64,000 nucleotides of DNA from Motiliproteus sp. MSK22-1 (GTDB lineage: Bacteria > Pseudomonadota > Gammaproteobacteria > Pseudomonadales > Balneatricaceae): NCBI RefSeq assembly GCF_001968815.1, contig NZ_MIEQ01000096.1, forward strand, positions 248,001-312,000. The letters are read 5' to 3'. Position 1 is the stretch's first letter. Each line of letters starts with the position of its first letter. Below, in pieces: positions 46,157 through 54,781 of the stretch. The position numbers and the translations under genes are program-made. Under the pieces are notes generated by a model that was not told the DNA's origin, did no database searches, and worked only from the letters and a program-made list of their open reading frames with translations.

Positions 46157-47965
46157 ATGCCTGAATATAATGCTCCCCTGCGAGACATTCGTTTTGCGCT
46201 GAATGAGTTGCTGGACTTTGAAAATCACTATGCAAGCCTTTCTGGCTGCGAAGAGGTTAGCCCGGATTTGGTCGATGCTATCCTCGAGGAAGGTGCCAAA
46301 TTCAGCACTCAGGTGTTATCTCCTCTCAATCAATCCGGTGACCTGCAGGGCTGTCAACTCAGCAACGGCTCTGTGATCACGCCAGATGGTTTTAAAGAGG
46401 CCTATCAGCAATATAGAGAAGGGGGTTGGCCTTCGTTAGCTCAGACTCCGGAGTTTGGCGGACAAGGGCTGCCTGAATCCCTGGGGGCTGTTATCTCTGA
46501 ATTGAATGGCAGTGCCAACTGGTCATGGACTATGTACCCAGGGCTGAGCCATGGCGCGATGGCTACCCTGGAAGCCCATGGTACTGCAGAACAGCAGGCG
46601 ATGTTTCTACCCAAACTTATTGAAGGGGCCTGGACAGGGACCATGTGCCTAACTGAACCTCATTGTGGTTCTGATCTGTCGTTACTGCGAACCAAGGCTG
46701 AGCCCAATGAAGACGGCAGTTACAGTATTTCCGGTACCAAGATCTTTATCTCGGCAGGTGATCAGGATCTGTCAGAAAATATTGTTCATATTGTTCTTGC
46801 TCGGTTGCCTGATGCACCGGCCGGTAATAAGGGGATATCGCTGTTTCTGGTACCTAAGTTCAATATTGATACTGAAGGCAACCTGCTGGAGCGCAATTCT
46901 GTTGAGTGTGGTTCTTTGGAGCACAAAATGGGCATTCACGGTAATGTTACCTGTGTCATGAACTTTGATTCAGCTAAAGGGTATCTGATCGGTCCTGCCA
47001 ATAAGGGCTTGCGCTGCATGTTTACCTTTATGAACAATGCCCGGTTATTTATTGCTCAGCAAGGAGTCTGTCATGCAGAACTTTCCTACCAGGGAGCGTT
47101 GAATTACGCCAGAGAGCGCCTGCAAATGCGTTCCTTGAGCGGACCGAAAATGCCGGAAAAGAAAGCAGATCCGATTATTGTTCATCCTGACGTTCGGCGA
47201 ATGTTACTTACTCAGAAAGCCTTTGCTGAAGGCGGGCGGGCACTAACGTATTTTTGTGCCAAGCAGGTTGATCGTTCCCATAAGGCGGCAGATCTGGCAG
47301 ATCGTCAGGATGCTGAACAATTGCTGGCGTTATTGATTCCCATTGCCAAAGGTTTTCTGACTGAGGTGGGGGTAGAAGCATCCAGTCTTGGAATTCAGGT
47401 CTATGGGGGGCATGGTTTTATCAGAGAATGGGGCATGGAACAGATTATGCGTGACGCCCGCATTGCCCCAATATATGAGGGGACTAATGGGATTCAGGCG
47501 TTAGATTTATTGGGACGTAAAGTGCTGGTCTCCAAGGGGGCATTGTTAGAGCGCTTTAGCAGTCAGATCCACGACTATATCGCGGTTCAGAGAGATAAAG
47601 GGTCACAGCATCAACAAGCTATGGAGGAATTTCTGGAGCCGTTGTCTGCCAATGTGACGCGATGGCAAAGTCTTAGTCGGGATATTGCTGGCCGGACTGA
47701 ACGTAATGCAGACGAGATGGGCGCTGCCTGCTTTGACTACCTGATGTATTCTGGTTATACCGTACTGGCCTATTTCTGGGCTCAAGCAGCGACTGTCGCT
47801 CATACAGCGCTAGCGGCGGGTAGTGATGATCGGGATTTTTACCAAGCCAAACTGAATACTGCACGCTTTTATTTTCGTCGTATTTTGCCTCGAAATGAGA
47901 GTCTGGCGAGGACTCTGGAGGATAGTTCTGAATCATTAATGGCAATGGACGAAGCACAGTTTTAG
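46157..47965 (+). CDS. Acyl-CoA dehydrogenase with C-terminal extension
   Basis: A 602-residue FAD-dependent enzyme that introduces the first double bond of beta-oxidation. It belongs to the long group with an extra C-terminal domain. Motifs seen are C-L-T-E-P-H-C-G-S-D (FAD and substrate binding), KMGIHGNVTCV, and the active-site segment ending R-I-A-P-I-Y-E-G-T-N-G-I-Q, whose Glu is the probable catalytic base. QVYGGHGFIREWGMEQIMRD is typical. It pairs with the fadB-like gene upstream and ends at a terminator. Chain-length preference is unknown. Confidence 0.94.
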   Translation: MPEYNAPLRDIRFALNELLDFENHYASLSGCEEVSPDLVDAILEEGAKFSTQVLSPLNQSGDLQGCQLSNGSVITPDGFKEAYQQYREGGWPSLAQTPEFGGQGLPESLGAVISELNGSANWSWTMYPGLSHGAMATLEAHGTAEQQAMFLPKLIEGAWTGTMCLTEPHCGSDLSLLRTKAEPNEDGSYSISGTKIFISAGDQDLSENIVHIVLARLPDAPAGNKGISLFLVPKFNIDTEGNLLERNSVECGSLEHKMGIHGNVTCVMNFDSAKGYLIGPANKGLRCMFTFMNNARLFIAQQGVCHAELSYQGALNYARERLQMRSLSGPKMPEKKADPIIVHPDVRRMLLTQKAFAEGGRALTYFCAKQVDRSHKAADLADRQDAEQLLALLIPIAKGFLTEVGVEASSLGIQVYGGHGFIREWGMEQIMRDARIAPIYEGTNGIQALDLLGRKVLVSKGALLERFSSQIHDYIAVQRDKGSQHQQAMEEFLEPLSANVTRWQSLSRDIAGRTERNADEMGAACFDYLMYSGYTVLAYFWAQAATVAHTALAAGSDDRDFYQAKLNTARFYFRRILPRNESLARTLEDSSESLMAMDEAQF

Positions 47966-47996
47966 CTTTTCTGAAACGTTCGCTATGATCCTGACG

Positions 47997-48020
47997 AAGG
48001 AGGCCATCGGCCTCCTTATC
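47997..48020 (+). terminator. Probable terminator of the fadB-like operon
   Basis: A perfect nine-base stem, AAGGAGGCC with GGCCTCCTT around a three-base loop, lies 31 bases after the acyl-CoA dehydrogenase stop. The T-run is short (TT only before ATC), so it may also act for convergent transcription. Confidence 0.65.
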
Positions 48021-48099
48021 ACCACCTGACATTTTGCTCATCTTCAGTTGCCCAAGGTATATCCGGTTGATTGTTGAGAAGTGTTTGCCTGGCTGTCTG

Positions 48100-48555
48100 T
48101 CAGACTGCGGTTGGCTTAAGTGGGAACAGTTGGTCGTACGTCCAGTTGTACCCCAAGGCATAAAAAAGGAAGAACAGCATAAAGCCCAGGTCCATCAAGA
48201 ATGCTTTCCACAGTGACATATTCAGCCCCCAGGCGATAACCACTACACCGACCAGCAGTAGCACCAGCTCAAATCCCAATGCATGTGCCAGGCGTACGCT
48301 TAATGGACGTGGGCGAGGCCAGTTCTGAGCATGCTCAACATGATCAAAAATCCAGTTGTAGAGGTAGTTCCAGCCCATCGCTATCAAGCTCAATATCAGG
48401 GTTAGCCCACCGATGGATGCTATTGACTGACCTGTTATCCAATGAGCAATCGGTGCGGCAATCAAAACAGCCAAAAATTCGAATAGCAGAGTGTGGCGTA
48501 AGCGATCGAGTGGTGTTCTCACAATCCTGTTCCTTGTCTGTAAATTGACCGTCAT
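48100..48555 (-). CDS. PACE-family multidrug efflux protein
   Basis: A 151-residue inner-membrane protein with four helices in two tandem BTP-type halves. The first half carries R-x-x-H (DRLRHTLLFEF) and W-N-Y-x-Y-N-x-x-F-D, and the second half repeats RLAHALGFE and GYNWTYDQLF. This is the proteobacterial antimicrobial compound efflux (PACE) layout, as in AceI, which exports biguanides such as chlorhexidine and possibly short-chain diamines. It is divergent from a LysR gene only 55 bases away, the usual arrangement in which that regulator controls the pump. Confidence 0.92.
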   Translation of the reverse strand: MTVNLQTRNRIVRTPLDRLRHTLLFEFLAVLIAAPIAHWITGQSIASIGGLTLILSLIAMGWNYLYNWIFDHVEHAQNWPRPRPLSVRLAHALGFELVLLLVGVVVIAWGLNMSLWKAFLMDLGFMLFFLFYALGYNWTYDQLFPLKPTAV

Positions 48556-48610
48556 TTTGCGCTAATATCAGATGAGTTAAAGTTAGTTTCTATCTGATTT
48601 GGAGATAGGT

Positions 48611-49507
48611 ATGAGATTTAGTCTGGATCAGCTGCAGGCTTTTGTCGCTGCTTGTGAACAAGGGTCTTTTTCTGCCGCAGCCCGGCAACTTGGTAAGGTA
48701 CAGTCAGCGGTCAGTACTGCGGTGGCAAATCTGGAGCTGGACTTGGGCCTTGCACTATTTGATCGGTCACGTCGTGAACCTCAAATGACGCCAGCAGCGC
48801 AGGCACTATTGCCCCAAGTGCGTGCTTTGTTAGAGCAGGCTAGCGGGTTGCAGGGACATGCAGATGCGATGGTTCTGGGTGAGGAGGGACGGTTGACCCT
48901 GGCCGTTGAGGAGTCTCTTATCGGTCCTGAATTGGAATGGATGCTGGTTGAGTTTGAACAGGCCTTCCCGCAACTGGAGCTGGAGCTACTTAACCCTGCT
49001 CGAATGGATATTGTCGAGTTGGTAAAGCAGGGGCGTGTGGATATGGGATTACTGGTTTCAACACTGGAGCCGCCGGAAGGATTTCATTTACGTTTAATGG
49101 GGGAAATGACGCTGATCGCTGTTGCTGGGCCCAAGCATCCTTTGTCTTCTCGCAAGTCGTTGTTGCTTGAAGACCTACGACCTCATCGTCAATTGGTATT
49201 GACGTCGCGTGGCGCGCAAACAAGGGTCAGTGAGCAGGTAGGTCGGCAAGTTTGGCGAATAGAAAGCCAATACGGGCTGTTGGATCTGATAAAGAGGGGT
49301 GTCGGATGGGCCTGGGTGCCCCAGCATATGGTTTCGGAAGATATTGTTGCTGGGCGCCTTAGCCGATTAAACTGTGATATGGGGGCAGATCGCTATCATA
49401 TTCCTGTCGATCTGCTGCTGGCATTTACTTATCTCGAGGGGAAAGCCGGGCAATGGCTGTATCAGAAAATAGGTCAGCTATCGTTTCTTGAGAGTAAGCC
49501 GAACTGA
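48611..49507 (+). CDS. LysR-family regulator, probable control of PACE pump
   Basis: A 298-residue regulator. The N-terminal winged helix is MRFSLDQLQAFVAACEQGSFSAAARQLG with the recognition helix VQSAVSTAVANLE. A periplasmic-binding-protein-like ligand domain follows. I use the ATG four codons into the longest frame, after GGAG. The short divergent gap to the PACE gene would hold overlapping promoters and a LysR site, in the same arrangement as AceR/AceI. Ligand unknown. Confidence 0.93.
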   Translation: MRFSLDQLQAFVAACEQGSFSAAARQLGKVQSAVSTAVANLELDLGLALFDRSRREPQMTPAAQALLPQVRALLEQASGLQGHADAMVLGEEGRLTLAVEESLIGPELEWMLVEFEQAFPQLELELLNPARMDIVELVKQGRVDMGLLVSTLEPPEGFHLRLMGEMTLIAVAGPKHPLSSRKSLLLEDLRPHRQLVLTSRGAQTRVSEQVGRQVWRIESQYGLLDLIKRGVGWAWVPQHMVSEDIVAGRLSRLNCDMGADRYHIPVDLLLAFTYLEGKAGQWLYQKIGQLSFLESKPN

Positions 49508-49661
49508 TTATCCTGTTCGATGATCAGTTAAAGGCTGCTGGTTTGGCACAGCTGATATCAGGTCCGAAAAAATGGCGGCTACAAGGGAGATCAAAACAGC
49601 CTAAATAGAGGGTCGTTGTGTGATGCAGGCAGTCCTTTGCCTTTGTTTAAGAAGGCGGTGA

Positions 49662-51245
49662 CTACTGCTGGCGTCTTTTAAGGAAAAACTGTCCAGCCAT
49701 CTGCTGAAGGCTGGTGGATAGCCCATTGACGGTTTCTCCAACTGAACTGTTGTTTTGTGTCAGTCGGGATAGTTCTTCGGTCAGTTGCGATACTGAGCTG
49801 ATATTTTGATTGATATCCTCTGCAACGGCACTTTGCTCTTCGACGGCAGCAGCAATCTGCTGGTTCATGTCGGTAATGGTGCCAATAGAGTAGGCTATTT
49901 TCTCAATTGACGCCGCAGCCCTCTCAGCGCGTTCTACGCTCTGATCCGTTTGTCCCTGAGCTTCTTTCATGCTGGTTACTGCGGCTCGGGCACCAACTTG
50001 CAGCTTCTCTATCATATCCGCTATTTCTGCAGTTGATTTATGCGTACGGTTTGCAAGAGTCCGTACCTCATCGGCCACTACTGCGAATCCACGACCTTGT
50101 TCTCCAGCCCGTGCCGCTTCGATAGCAGCATTAAGAGCCAACAGGTTTGTTTGTTCTGCAACCGAACGAATGACATCAACAACAGTGTTGATGGCGTCAC
50201 TATCCTGTTCCAGTTGCTCAATCACCTTGGAGGATTTATTTACCTCGCCAGCAAGCGCATTGATAGATTCGGTTGTCTGTCTGACCAGTCGGCTACTTTC
50301 TCCTGCCTCATCTCGGGCTTCGTTTGCTGCCATTGCTGCTGAACTTGCATTACTGGCGACCTCTTGCACAGTAGCGCTCATTTGGTTGATTGCCGTAGCG
50401 ACCTGGTCTGTTTGCTGATGCATGGTGACGACATGGTTGCTACTTTGTTCGACTGAATTCAATAACTCGTTGCTTTGAACTGAAAGCTGGTTGGAGTCAT
50501 CGGAAATACGTCCTACCAGGCCACCGGTTTCAGCACTAAGCATTTTTAAAGCCAGGAGGATTTGTCCTGCTTCATCATTTCGACCTGTGTAAACATGCAT
50601 AGCTAAAGGATCATCAGAAACGGCTTTCGCTTCATTCAATGCGTGCTGCATGGGCTTCCAGAGCCACCAAAATGCCCCTTGTACAATGACTGCAACAATG
50701 ATTGGTGCTATAGCCGAAGATATTGGGCTTCCCAGCAGCCAGGAAATGACGAACGCCAGTAGAGCTGACAGCCAAATGGCCGCAGAAACTTTCATCAACA
50801 AAGATAGAGGTTTTTTACTGATGAAGCTGGGAATCGACCCCTTTTTCAAGCGAGCATATAATTTTTCAGCACGGTCAACACAGTCCCGGTGGGGCTTGAC
50901 CCTGACGGACTGGAATTCAACATTTTTTCCATCTTTCTGGATTGGTGTCGCATAAGCGTCAACCCAATAGTGATCACCGTTCTTGCATCTGTTTTTTACC
51001 AACCCCATCCAGGATCGTCCTGATTTTAAGCATTGCCAAAGCATCTCGAATGCGGCCGGTGGCATGTCAGGATGACGAACGATATTGTGAGGTTGTCCCT
51101 TCATTTCTTCCAGATTGAACCCAGCGGCATCTGAAAAATCGGCGTTTGCGTATTTAATCTTGCCCTTGAGATCAGTGGTTGAAAGTAAATTGGCGTTGTT
51201 GTCGTAGAGGTGTTCCTTACCAGTGACTGGGGAATTATCGCGCAT
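49662..51245 (-). CDS. Aer-like PAS chemoreceptor
   Basis: A 527-residue methyl-accepting protein with a cytoplasmic N-terminal PAS domain (about 15-130, including [14 protein letters not shown] and [17 protein letters not shown]). A hairpin of two membrane helices (about 150-195) follows, then the signalling coiled coil with [20 protein letters not shown]. This is the architecture of aerotaxis receptors such as Aer, which sense redox state through FAD. No pentapeptide tail. Single gene; the ribosome site GGAG is rather far from the ATG. Confidence 0.92.
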   Translation of the reverse strand: MRDNSPVTGKEHLYDNNANLLSTTDLKGKIKYANADFSDAAGFNLEEMKGQPHNIVRHPDMPPAAFEMLWQCLKSGRSWMGLVKNRCKNGDHYWVDAYATPIQKDGKNVEFQSVRVKPHRDCVDRAEKLYARLKKGSIPSFISKKPLSLLMKVSAAIWLSALLAFVISWLLGSPISSAIAPIIVAVIVQGAFWWLWKPMQHALNEAKAVSDDPLAMHVYTGRNDEAGQILLALKMLSAETGGLVGRISDDSNQLSVQSNELLNSVEQSSNHVVTMHQQTDQVATAINQMSATVQEVASNASSAAMAANEARDEAGESSRLVRQTTESINALAGEVNKSSKVIEQLEQDSDAINTVVDVIRSVAEQTNLLALNAAIEAARAGEQGRGFAVVADEVRTLANRTHKSTAEIADMIEKLQVGARAAVTSMKEAQGQTDQSVERAERAAASIEKIAYSIGTITDMNQQIAAAVEEQSAVAEDINQNISSVSQLTEELSRLTQNNSSVGETVNGLSTSLQQMAGQFFLKRRQQ

Positions 51246-51640
51246 AAAAGAGATACTCCAAGGGTTAGGCAGGACGTATCCGTCGTCTAATAAATTCGCA
51301 TGTACATCCTTACTTTGCGACTTGGACAGATTATTAATTATAATAGTAAAAATGAAAAAAGTGAAAAAAACGATTCGATTAGCAAGTGATGATAAGTATA
51401 GACCAAAGAAAGCAAATTAGAAGTGTCTATAAGTCAAAGATTATTATAGGAATGTTTATCTCTCGCTATACCGTTGGGAGTGATAATTGCCAGGAGTCAA
51501 TCATGTGGGTGATATTTGCAAATAGTTATCATCAGACGCCAATTAACGACCCTTTGGCGCTCAGTGGTTGCCAGCACTATTGAAGATGCTGCATATTAAT
51601 ACATGGGATTAAGAACAAGAATGAATTAGAGGGAACAGCC
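51246..51640. other. Intergenic region upstream of acyl-CoA synthetase gene
   Basis: No credible gene is seen in these 395 bases. A sigma-70-like element reading rightward is present: TTGCGA (51315-51320), an 18-base spacer and TATAAT (51339-51344). It would give the acyl-CoA synthetase gene a leader of about 290 bases, so it is only a candidate. The stretch after it is purine- and A-rich. Confidence 0.4.
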
Positions 51641-53284
51641 ATGGTGAATACTAAAATCCTTGAGCCTGCTCAGGGGGCTTATGACTACCCGCTGCTTATT
51701 AAGAATCTTCTGTTATCTGGCCGGCGGTACGAACCAGGGCGTGAAATTGTCTATGCTGACAAGCTTCGCTACGATTATGTAACGCTTAATCAGCGAATCT
51801 GTCGTTTGGCTAATACGCTCAGTGCTGCCGGAATCAAAGCGGGTGACACCGTTGCTGTATTGGACTGGGATAGCCATCGGTACCTGGAGTGTTTCTTCGC
51901 TGTGCCTATGCTTGGAGCGGTACTGCACACGGTGAATATTCGCCTTTCTCCAGATCAAATTATTTACACCATGAATCACGCTGAAGATGATCTGGTAATG
52001 GTTCATGATGATTTTCTACCTTTAATGGAACAGGTGCATTCGGAGTTGGAGACCGTGAAAAACTATATCCAACTGACTGATCACCAAGCAACTTCCACGC
52101 AGTTACCGACAGTTGGGGAATACGAATCGCTGCTGAGCGCCTGTTCGACAGACTGTGAATTTCCTGATTTTGATGAAAATTCGGTGGCGACTACTTTTTA
52201 TACCACCGGGACTACCGGTAATCCGAAAGGTGTTTACTTCAGTCATCGGCAATTGGTACTTCACACACTCAACATGGTGGGTTCCCTTGGGGTCTATGAA
52301 GGAATGCCTTTACTGCGTTCTGAAGATGTTTATATGCCGATTACACCGATGTTTCACGTTCATGCCTGGGGAGTACCTTATGCGGCAACGTTGATGGGTG
52401 TTAAACAGGTCTATCCTGGACGATATGAACCTAATCTACTGGCTCAGTTGATCAACAAGGAAAAGGTTACCTTTTCCCATTGTGTACCGACCATCCTGCA
52501 AATGCTCCTGGGGTGTGATGAAGCCAAAAATACCGATTTTAAAGGCTGGAAGCTGCTTCTGGGGGGAAGTGCCTTAACTCAGGGGCTGGCCAGCGCTGCA
52601 GCTGAATCAGGCATTGAGGTTTACTCCGCTTATGGTATGTCTGAGACCTGTCCGCTGCTCACTGTATCCTATCTGAGAGAAGAAGATCGGGCATTACCTA
52701 TGATGGAGCAGATGTCTGAACGTACCAAGACTGGTACTGCTGTACCCATGGTTGATCTTCGAATAGTCGATCCTGATGGAAATCCGATGCCACATGATGG
52801 TGAGGCGGTTGGAGAAATTGTAGTGCGTACTCCCTGGTTAACGCAGAGCTATCTAAAGGAACCCGACAAGGGGGCGGAATTATGGAAAGGGGGCTGGTTG
52901 CACACGGGAGATGTTGCATCTATTGATGAACGTGGTGTGGTCGAAATTAAAGATCGAATAAAAGATGTAATCAAGACTGGCGGGGAATGGCTTTCGTCCC
53001 TGGAACTGGAGAATTTGATCAGTCAGCATCCGGCCGTGGCGGCTGTAGCGGTTGTGGGCATTGAAGACGAACAATGGGGGGAGCGTCCGATGGCTATGAT
53101 TGTGCTGAGAGAGGAGGTGGTGGAGCTGGATGAGTTATCCCTTCAGACTCACATGATGCGATATGTAGAAGAGGGACGCATCAACAAGTGGGCTATTCCG
53201 AAGCAGATAGAGGTGGTGACTGATATCCCTAAAACAAGTGTTGGAAAAATTGACAAAAAGTTAATTCGGAAGATGTTGAGTTAG
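51641..53284 (+). CDS. AMP-forming acyl-CoA synthetase (AlkK-like)
   Basis: A 547-residue adenylate-forming enzyme that activates a fatty acid to its CoA thioester. The P-loop motif is YTTGTTGNPKGV (about 187-198), then YSAYGMSETCP, GWLHTGDVA, the hinge KDRIKDVIKTGGEWLS, and the C-terminal catalytic Lys in P-K-T-S-V-G-K-I-D-K-K. The sequence style, with N-terminal YPLLIKNLLLSG and long MPITPMFHVHAWG, resembles medium-chain AlkK-type synthetases. It would supply the beta-oxidation enzymes encoded about 4 kb upstream. The chain length is inferred, not shown. Confidence 0.92.
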   Translation: MVNTKILEPAQGAYDYPLLIKNLLLSGRRYEPGREIVYADKLRYDYVTLNQRICRLANTLSAAGIKAGDTVAVLDWDSHRYLECFFAVPMLGAVLHTVNIRLSPDQIIYTMNHAEDDLVMVHDDFLPLMEQVHSELETVKNYIQLTDHQATSTQLPTVGEYESLLSACSTDCEFPDFDENSVATTFYTTGTTGNPKGVYFSHRQLVLHTLNMVGSLGVYEGMPLLRSEDVYMPITPMFHVHAWGVPYAATLMGVKQVYPGRYEPNLLAQLINKEKVTFSHCVPTILQMLLGCDEAKNTDFKGWKLLLGGSALTQGLASAAAESGIEVYSAYGMSETCPLLTVSYLREEDRALPMMEQMSERTKTGTAVPMVDLRIVDPDGNPMPHDGEAVGEIVVRTPWLTQSYLKEPDKGAELWKGGWLHTGDVASIDERGVVEIKDRIKDVIKTGGEWLSSLELENLISQHPAVAAVAVVGIEDEQWGERPMAMIVLREEVVELDELSLQTHMMRYVEEGRINKWAIPKQIEVVTDIPKTSVGKIDKKLIRKMLS

Positions 53285-53339
53285 AAAGACTCCGTATTTG
53301 ATTTCTATCTTTCAGATTTTAAAATAATTATGTCGATAA

Positions 53340-53379
53340 TCAGCCAAAGCGCCGGTAGTTTCTGGAACGCTTTGGCTGA
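53340..53379. terminator. Perfect 12-bp hairpin between convergent genes
   Basis: TCAGCCAAAGCG pairs perfectly with CGCTTTGGCTGA across a 16-base loop, 55 bases after the acyl-CoA synthetase stop. There is no T-run on either side. It lies between convergent genes, so it could stop or stabilise both transcripts. Confidence 0.55.
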
Positions 53380-53479
53380 CCCCTGTACAGGTTTTGTGGG
53401 GCCTGCAGACAGGTTTGTGTGATTGGATTTGTCCGGGCTGAAACGGGTGCTTACCAAAATAATTCGGAATGCTCAGGTA

Positions 53480-53659
53480 TTAATGAAGCTGGTCATCAAT
53501 CAGGCTTTCTTCGTTCATCAGCATGACCCCATAGGTGTGGTCGAGGTACATCTGTAGTTCCCACAAGGTTTCGAAGTCTTTGGATTCACCGTTGTAGATT
53601 ACTTTCAGCGTATCACAATCCCACCCCAGTACATTTTCATTCAAATTGAGTGTTTGCAT
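53480..53659 (-). CDS. Small acidic hypothetical protein (59 aa)
   Basis: A 59-residue reading frame with a very strong ribosome site (AGGAGG) five bases before the ATG. The product starts MQTLNLNENVLGWD, has the internal DFETLWELQMYLDHTYG and ends SLIDDQLH. It is acidic, with no signal peptide or membrane segment. I do not recognise the family. The strong ribosome site, even composition and compact frame make it a likely real gene. It is convergent with the acyl-CoA synthetase gene. Confidence 0.7.
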   Translation of the reverse strand: MQTLNLNENVLGWDCDTLKVIYNGESKDFETLWELQMYLDHTYGVMLMNEESLIDDQLH

Positions 53660-54042
53660 TTTTCCCTCCTCGTCGGTGACGGACAGCTAATCAACATCAC
53701 TCTATAGATATAAAGATAGACCAATTGATGTGAGGTCATCAGCAAGAATACTTGAATCTGATGCTCGCAGATGTGTATGTCATTGATATGTATTCCAAGA
53801 AAATTTTTTGTCGAGCAATGCCGACCCGTACAAGAGTTTCAACAAGCGTAGCTCGTTTTACACTGAAGTTTCGCCAGACGGCGAGCTTTGAAATCAAGCG
53901 GTGATAGTGCCCTATCGGTATTTTTTTACAGAGTAAAAATCAAAATTCGATCACTAGTTTAAAACAGTTGTTTACATTGTTGGCGCAATAATTGATAATT
54001 GCTTGCGAAATTTGTTATTAGACAACACAAAGGAATCCAATA
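53660..54042. other. Intergenic region upstream of second PEP-CTERM gene
   Basis: A stretch of 383 bases between divergent genes, with no gene seen. It carries the sigma-54-like promoter listed separately. AT content rises towards the PEP-CTERM gene. Confidence 0.5.
53980..53996 (+). promoter_or_regulatory. Sigma-54-like promoter of second PEP-CTERM gene
   Basis: TTGGCGCAATAATTGAT aligns with TTGGCAC-N5-TTGCW at exact spacing. The TTGGC core and the C at the seventh position match, as does TTG of the -12 element; one base of the -24 element and the C of the -12 element differ. It lies 47 bases before the GTG start, a normal leader length. Weaker than the element before the first PEP-CTERM gene, but of the same form. 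Confidence 0.55.
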
Positions 54043-54648
54043 GTGCTCAGAATTATATTGCCGACAATTGCCCTATTTTTTGCACTAGTCAGTGCAAACG
54101 TAAGCGCTTCATTGATCACCATTGAAGCAAGAGAGATTACTAACACTGTAGATAATACAAATTTCATAACTTCTTGGAGTAGCCAGTCGTCTACTGTAAC
54201 GACAAACTCTCTCAGCGAATTTGAGCTTTATCAGTCGGGTGGTAACTCTATTAGTCGCCTTACTGTTGACTTCGCTACAGGAGAAAATGGCTCCTGGGGA
54301 TTTGAGGCAGGCTTAGATGCGGGTTATGGTGCCGCATTTTATTTGGATGGTGTACTCATCGGAAATAGGACTGATAACTTATGGTGGTCCACTGACTGGA
54401 GCCATCCTGATGTACTGAGCGTACTTGGAAATAACCTGAACTCTGGTCCTCACAGACTTGAACTTTATTGGGCGGAGAACTGCTGCAATGGTCCGAGTAG
54501 TGTACGATTTACTTCAGACGGCACGAGCTGGAATCCCTTATCTATCTCAGGTATTGAGGCTGTAACAACGGTCCCTGAGCCATCTATGGCATGGTTATTA
54601 GGTTTGGGTTTAGTAGGCCTTGCCGTTAATCGCCGTAAACAGAAATGA
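54043..54648 (+). CDS. PEP-CTERM sorting-domain protein
   Basis: A 201-residue exported protein that starts with GTG behind AAAGGA. The signal peptide is IILPTIALFFALVSANVSA. The body is about 155 residues, Ser/Thr/Asn/Trp-rich, with a beta-sandwich look (GSWGFEAGLDAGYGAAFYLD, HRLELYWAENCCNG). The C-terminal sorting signal is VPEPSMAWLLGLGLVGLAV followed by NRRKQK, with VPEP at 177-180. The body may bind carbohydrate, but no family is assigned. It has its own sigma-54-like promoter and is convergent with the ATP-grasp gene. Confidence 0.9.
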   Translation: MLRIILPTIALFFALVSANVSASLITIEAREITNTVDNTNFITSWSSQSSTVTTNSLSEFELYQSGGNSISRLTVDFATGENGSWGFEAGLDAGYGAAFYLDGVLIGNRTDNLWWSTDWSHPDVLSVLGNNLNSGPHRLELYWAENCCNGPSSVRFTSDGTSWNPLSISGIEAVTTVPEPSMAWLLGLGLVGLAVNRRKQK

Positions 54649-54781
54649 GTTTTAGTCATCAAGTTGCCGCCGAATGTGGTTCTGATGCAAAGCTCTCGGC
54701 TCCCTATCGACGTGACAGTACCCCTTTAGGTGTTGCAATAATTATCTGAAATTGCGCTGGTTTTTTAAACTTTCTTTAAGA

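Noticed and set aside
51223-51583. Two short plus-strand frames after the Aer-like gene
   Set aside because: They overlap the Aer start region or an A-rich promoter stretch and have no ribosome sites.
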